This document shows positions 61,016 to 64,000 of a DNA stretch of 64,000 nucleotides, piece after piece. Within the stretch, counting starts at the first letter, position 1. Every line of letters begins with the position of its first letter. The stretch is from CAYVLA01 sp964549615 [NCBI: uncultured Thermococci archaeon] (GTDB lineage: Archaea; CAYQAE01; CAYVLA01): NCBI GenBank assembly GCA_964549615.1, contig CAZJVP010000101.1, forward strand, positions 1 to 64,000, in the 5' to 3' direction. The notes beneath the pieces were generated by a model. That model saw only the letters and a list, made by a program, of their open reading frames with translations, was not told the DNA's origin and did no database searches. The position numbers and the translations under genes are program-made.

Positions 61016-63085
61016 ATGGGAATCGAGATCTCCGAGGACAAGGTGCAGCTGTCGGGCAGAGGCATCCGGGTTGCCCTCCGCAGCCATGAGGGTAGTTGGT
61101 ATCTCTCTTGCCTTGAGGACGGGTCTGGCAGGCTGCTGGTGAGCGGTTCGCACAGTGGGTCCCTCTGGGCGTTGAGGGCCAACACGGAGGGAAAGCTCGT
61201 CGAGGCAACCAGCCAAGGCCTAACCTCAAGCGTTCGACCGGCCGGAGCGTCGTCCATGGAGATAGCCTGGCCCGCCTTCAATTTCATGGGCTCTGAGTGC
61301 AACGCCCGGCTCAGGCTGTCCTTGGTCTCATCGGTATTGATCTGTGCCAAGCTGGGCTTCCGTTTCAACCCGGCGATCGCTCTCTGGGAGGTAGACTTCC
61401 CCATACTCGAGGGCCTGAACCCCGAGAATGCAACGCTTTACGCCCCCTACGGCTACGGGAAGGCGATCCCTTACGGAGGGGGCACGCGGTACAGGGGCAC
61501 CTATCCAAGCCATCACTGCGCCATGCAGTTTCTGGCTTGGAACACCGGCCCGGCCAGCCTCTACGTTGGCTGCCACGACCCGTGTGCCTCGACGAAGACG
61601 TTGGAGTTTTCGCCCCAGCCTCCCACGTTGCGCTGTACGCTTCCGGTTGCCGGCATGGGGGACGATTTTGCGCGTTACGAAGTTCCATATCCCGTAGCGG
61701 TGGGAGCCATTCCGGGGGACTGGTATGATGTGGCGCTTTTCTACAGGAGGTGGGCGATGAGGCAGTCATGGTCCAGGGCTCGTCCCCTTGCGTCCAGGCC
61801 AACGCCCAGGGCTTTGAAGGACGTTGCGCTGTGGTGCTGCGCATCCGGAGCCCCGGGCGAAGTGGTGCCAAAGGCCTTGCAGTTTGCACGCTACTTCGGG
61901 GTGGCCACCGCCCTGCACTGGTACGTCTGGCACGAGATACCCTTTGACGATCATTACCCCGAATACTTCCCCGCCAAGGAAGGGTTCAAGGAGGCAATCG
62001 CAAAGCTTGGCGCAGCTGGGATCCTCGTGATGCCCTACATCAACGCGCGGCTCTGGGACCCTGCAACCGAGAGCTGGAGCCGGGAAGGGGCCGAAAGCGC
62101 CGCAGCGAAGGATGCCGACCTCAAGAAGTATACTGAGGTCTACGGCTCGAAGGTGCCGCTATCGCCCATGTGCCCCACAACCCAGCTTTGGGGCCGGAAG
62201 ATCAGAAGCATAGTGAAGAGACTTGCGTCGGAGTACCGGGTCCACGGGGTCTATCTCGACCAGATAGGCGCCGCTGCGCCGAAGCTCTGCTTCGACCGCG
62301 GCCACGGGCACCCGGTCGGAGGCGGCGATTGGTGGGTCAGGGGGTACAGGGATATCCTGGAGAAGGTGCGCAGAGATGTCCAAGGCATCAACCCCGAGTT
62401 CTTCATCACGACCGAGTCGAATGCCGAGCCATGGAACGATCTGCTTGACGCCTTGCTCATGTGCAACTCCACCGAAGGGGAGCTCGCACCGATCTACCCG
62501 GCCGTCTATGCCGATCGGGTCCTGATCTTCGGCGCGTACATATTCCGCCGGGACCTAGAGGACTCTTGGGCGTTCAGGGTGAAGGTTTCACAGATGTTCC
62601 TGTGGGGCACCCAGCTCGGTTGGCTGGGGTTCGACGTCTTGGAGCCGAGGTTTCAACGGGAAGCCGAGTACCTCAGGTGTCTGGCACACGCCAGATCGTC
62701 GACAAGCCTCCTTTCCGGCGGCGAACTGCTCAGGCCGCCACGACCGGACCCGGAGGTGGACATGGTCGAGGCAAGCTGGGAGCTTTGGGGAAGGACGTGG
62801 AACGTCCGCTTGCCCGCGGCGCAGGCGACCGCGTGGCGCGGCCCGGACGGCTCCGTCGGGGTTGTGGCCTGCAACATGGGGGATGCCAGCACCGATCTGC
62901 GGGTTAGTTTGGACATCGCAGAGCTTGGTTGGACCAAGGCGAAGGCATTCCGCATGATGGAGCGCACGCAGCTTGGATCGGCCAATCCGTCCCTTGACGG
63001 AAAGGCTCTTTGCCTAAGGCTGGAGCTGCCGCCTAGGTGTGCTCGACTGGTGAGCTCAACGGACGCTCAAGCCGAAGGCGCGTGA
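61016..63085 (+). CDS. Glycoside hydrolase of the DUF6259 / alpha-galactosidase-like clan
   Basis: 689 residues without signal peptide. N-terminal beta-sandwich (about 1-240; GIRVALRSHEGSWYLSCLED), a TIM barrel (about 265-560) with ATALHWYVWHEIPFDDHYPE, VMPYINARLWD, HGVYLDQIGAAAP (candidate catalytic Asp) and EFFITTESNAEPW (candidate second acid), and a C-terminal beta domain with RMMERTQLG. The DQIGAA pattern is typical of DUF6259 enzymes, related to GH101/alpha-galactosidases. Substrate unknown. Part of the carbohydrate cluster; P5 follows in the same direction. Confidence 0.78.
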   Translation: MGIEISEDKVQLSGRGIRVALRSHEGSWYLSCLEDGSGRLLVSGSHSGSLWALRANTEGKLVEATSQGLTSSVRPAGASSMEIAWPAFNFMGSECNARLRLSLVSSVLICAKLGFRFNPAIALWEVDFPILEGLNPENATLYAPYGYGKAIPYGGGTRYRGTYPSHHCAMQFLAWNTGPASLYVGCHDPCASTKTLEFSPQPPTLRCTLPVAGMGDDFARYEVPYPVAVGAIPGDWYDVALFYRRWAMRQSWSRARPLASRPTPRALKDVALWCCASGAPGEVVPKALQFARYFGVATALHWYVWHEIPFDDHYPEYFPAKEGFKEAIAKLGAAGILVMPYINARLWDPATESWSREGAESAAAKDADLKKYTEVYGSKVPLSPMCPTTQLWGRKIRSIVKRLASEYRVHGVYLDQIGAAAPKLCFDRGHGHPVGGGDWWVRGYRDILEKVRRDVQGINPEFFITTESNAEPWNDLLDALLMCNSTEGELAPIYPAVYADRVLIFGAYIFRRDLEDSWAFRVKVSQMFLWGTQLGWLGFDVLEPRFQREAEYLRCLAHARSSTSLLSGGELLRPPRPDPEVDMVEASWELWGRTWNVRLPAAQATAWRGPDGSVGVVACNMGDASTDLRVSLDIAELGWTKAKAFRMMERTQLGSANPSLDGKALCLRLELPPRCARLVSSTDAQAEGA

Positions 63086-63319
63086 TGGTGGTTGGACGGC
63101 CAGGGCGATCTTAGGCCCATCAGCTCCGCCCCCCATAGCTTCAAAGGAGGCTTTGCGGCGGTCAAGCGCCGGCCCTCTCACCGCGGTTAAGCCTTTCTCC
63201 TGCCACCTACGCGTTTGGCCTCGGTCAAGGGGAATCCTGGAAGGAGGCGTCCGTGCAGCGCGAGGACGGGACTGTCTGGGAATCATTGATATGCGGCACG
63301 ATGCCCGGAAAATGCCGGC

Positions 63320-64000
63320 ATGACTTCACTGGTGTGCGGCCTTTCCCGGTTGGAGCTTGCCGCTGCTATCATGGCGCTGGGTCTCTTCGCCGTTCCTCCG
63401 GCGATCGCGCCCGAACCCAGACAGGGCCCGGACGGCAGGGTGCGCGTCCTTTACATGGGGGATGCGATATCGCTCCGATACCTCACCCCGTACGCCTACA
63501 TGCGGATTGAGCCGCTCATCGACGTCACGGCCGTGATCTCCTCGCTCATCGTCGCCCAGGACTCGTTCGGCATGGAGGGCATCGAGATGGTCAAGAGGTC
63601 CGTCAGGCTCTACATTCCGAGGAACTACCGCAGCTTGGTGGACACGAAAGATGTGCTGATCCTGAGCGACGCAACCCTTCCGGCTTTCAGCACCGATCAC
63701 CTTGCATGGTTCGTCCGGGCGGTGAAGGAGGACGGCTTGGCCATGGTGATGGCCGGCGGCGTTGAAAGTTTCCACCAGGGCGGCTGGTCCTCGACGGTTA
63801 TCCCTGAAGCGCTGCCCGTCGATTTCCCTGAGGACGGGACGGGTCCCGGCTACGGCAAGATCGTGAAATACGACGACGAGCTCATCAGGAGCATACCTTG
63901 GAATGAGGGATTCGAGCAGATCTACTTCGGAGGGGCCAACCGCGTTGAGGTGAAGCCAGGAGGGGTGGAGCTCGCAAAGTTCAGACCGATATCGGGGACC
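63320..64000 (+). CDS. Membrane-anchored amidotransferase-fold protein, family member P5 (truncated by window end)
   Basis: The first 227 codons are present. Signal peptide (LELAAAIMALGLFAVPPAIA), then RVRVLYMGDAIS, RLYIPRNYRSLV, DVLILSDATL and GLAMVMAGGVESF, closely parallel to P3. The C-terminal stalk and transmembrane part lie outside the window. ATG at 63320 is about 29 bases after CATTGATATG (about 63286-63295): leaderless. It is about 235 bases downstream of the DUF6259 glycosidase. Confidence 0.72.
   Translation, partial: MTSLVCGLSRLELAAAIMALGLFAVPPAIAPEPRQGPDGRVRVLYMGDAISLRYLTPYAYMRIEPLIDVTAVISSLIVAQDSFGMEGIEMVKRSVRLYIPRNYRSLVDTKDVLILSDATLPAFSTDHLAWFVRAVKEDGLAMVMAGGVESFHQGGWSSTVIPEALPVDFPEDGTGPGYGKIVKYDDELIRSIPWNEGFEQIYFGGANRVEVKPGGVELAKFRPISGT

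Noticed and set aside
1-64000. CRISPR array, insertion sequence or replication origin
   Set aside because: No regularly spaced repeats, no intact transposase or terminal inverted repeats, and no Orc1/Cdc6 gene or origin-box cluster was seen.

Overview
This is a GC-rich archaeal chromosome segment. The archaeal markers are NMD3, aIF2-beta, a DUF424 protein, an OB-fold RPA-like protein, Mre11/Rad50, NucS, the F420 ligase CofE, an archaeal NMN adenylyltransferase, a tRNA with no encoded CCA, and many genes with a TATA element 25-30 bases upstream of an ATG, GTG or TTG start, which implies leaderless transcripts. The lineage cannot be fixed from the window; a heterotrophic Thermoproteota (Bathyarchaeia-like) or Thermoplasmatota archaeon are both possible.

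Layout. 1-293: 5' end of a membrane-anchored protein (minus). 502-1175: a TATA-driven transcript made of two tandem copies of an unrecognised, highly structured RNA with covarying helices. 1.4-8.0 kb: fumarase, glycerate 2-kinase, endonuclease III, a membrane winged-helix regulator, an isochorismatase-like hydrolase, a DHDPS-family aldolase and a frameshifted cupin. 8.2-12.9 kb: a decayed nucleotidyltransferase, the first member of a repeated membrane family (P1), NucS, HisC, RidA. 13.0-17.0 kb: an operon of UspA-like protein, CofE, SAM hydrolase, NadM and a Gfo/Idh/MocA oxidoreductase. 17.0-23.5 kb (minus): RPA-like / aIF2-beta / DUF424 / NMD3 / Mre11 / Rad50, nearly all overlapping. 23.6-34.6 kb: P2, a TatD-like hydrolase, a beta-helix surface protein, two glycosidase-like proteins (one interrupted by an in-frame TAG), a URO-D-type methyltransferase, a heliorhodopsin and a phosphoesterase. 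35.3 kb: tRNA-Arg(TCG). 35.7-41.6 kb: an accessory island with an exported WD40 operon, a membrane regulator sharing its promoter element, and a HEPN/MNT pair. 42.4-50 kb: a secreted protein and P3, an MFS remnant, nitroreductase, KdsB, a deoxyhypusine-synthase-like protein, an anchored FG-GAP propeller. 50.3-53.8 kb: an ABC importer with a fused double permease and a DUF362 protein. 53.9-64 kb: a carbohydrate cluster (propeller, two large glycosidases, sugar isomerase, GH10 xylanase) containing P4 and P5.

Themes. The lifestyle suggested is heterotrophic use of plant-type or algal polysaccharides. Five members of one uncharacterised, membrane-anchored amidotransferase-fold family (P1-P5) are scattered through 55 kb, two of them among the glycosidases. 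The two best candidates for something undescribed are the tandem structured RNA at 0.5-1.2 kb and the P1-P5 family.
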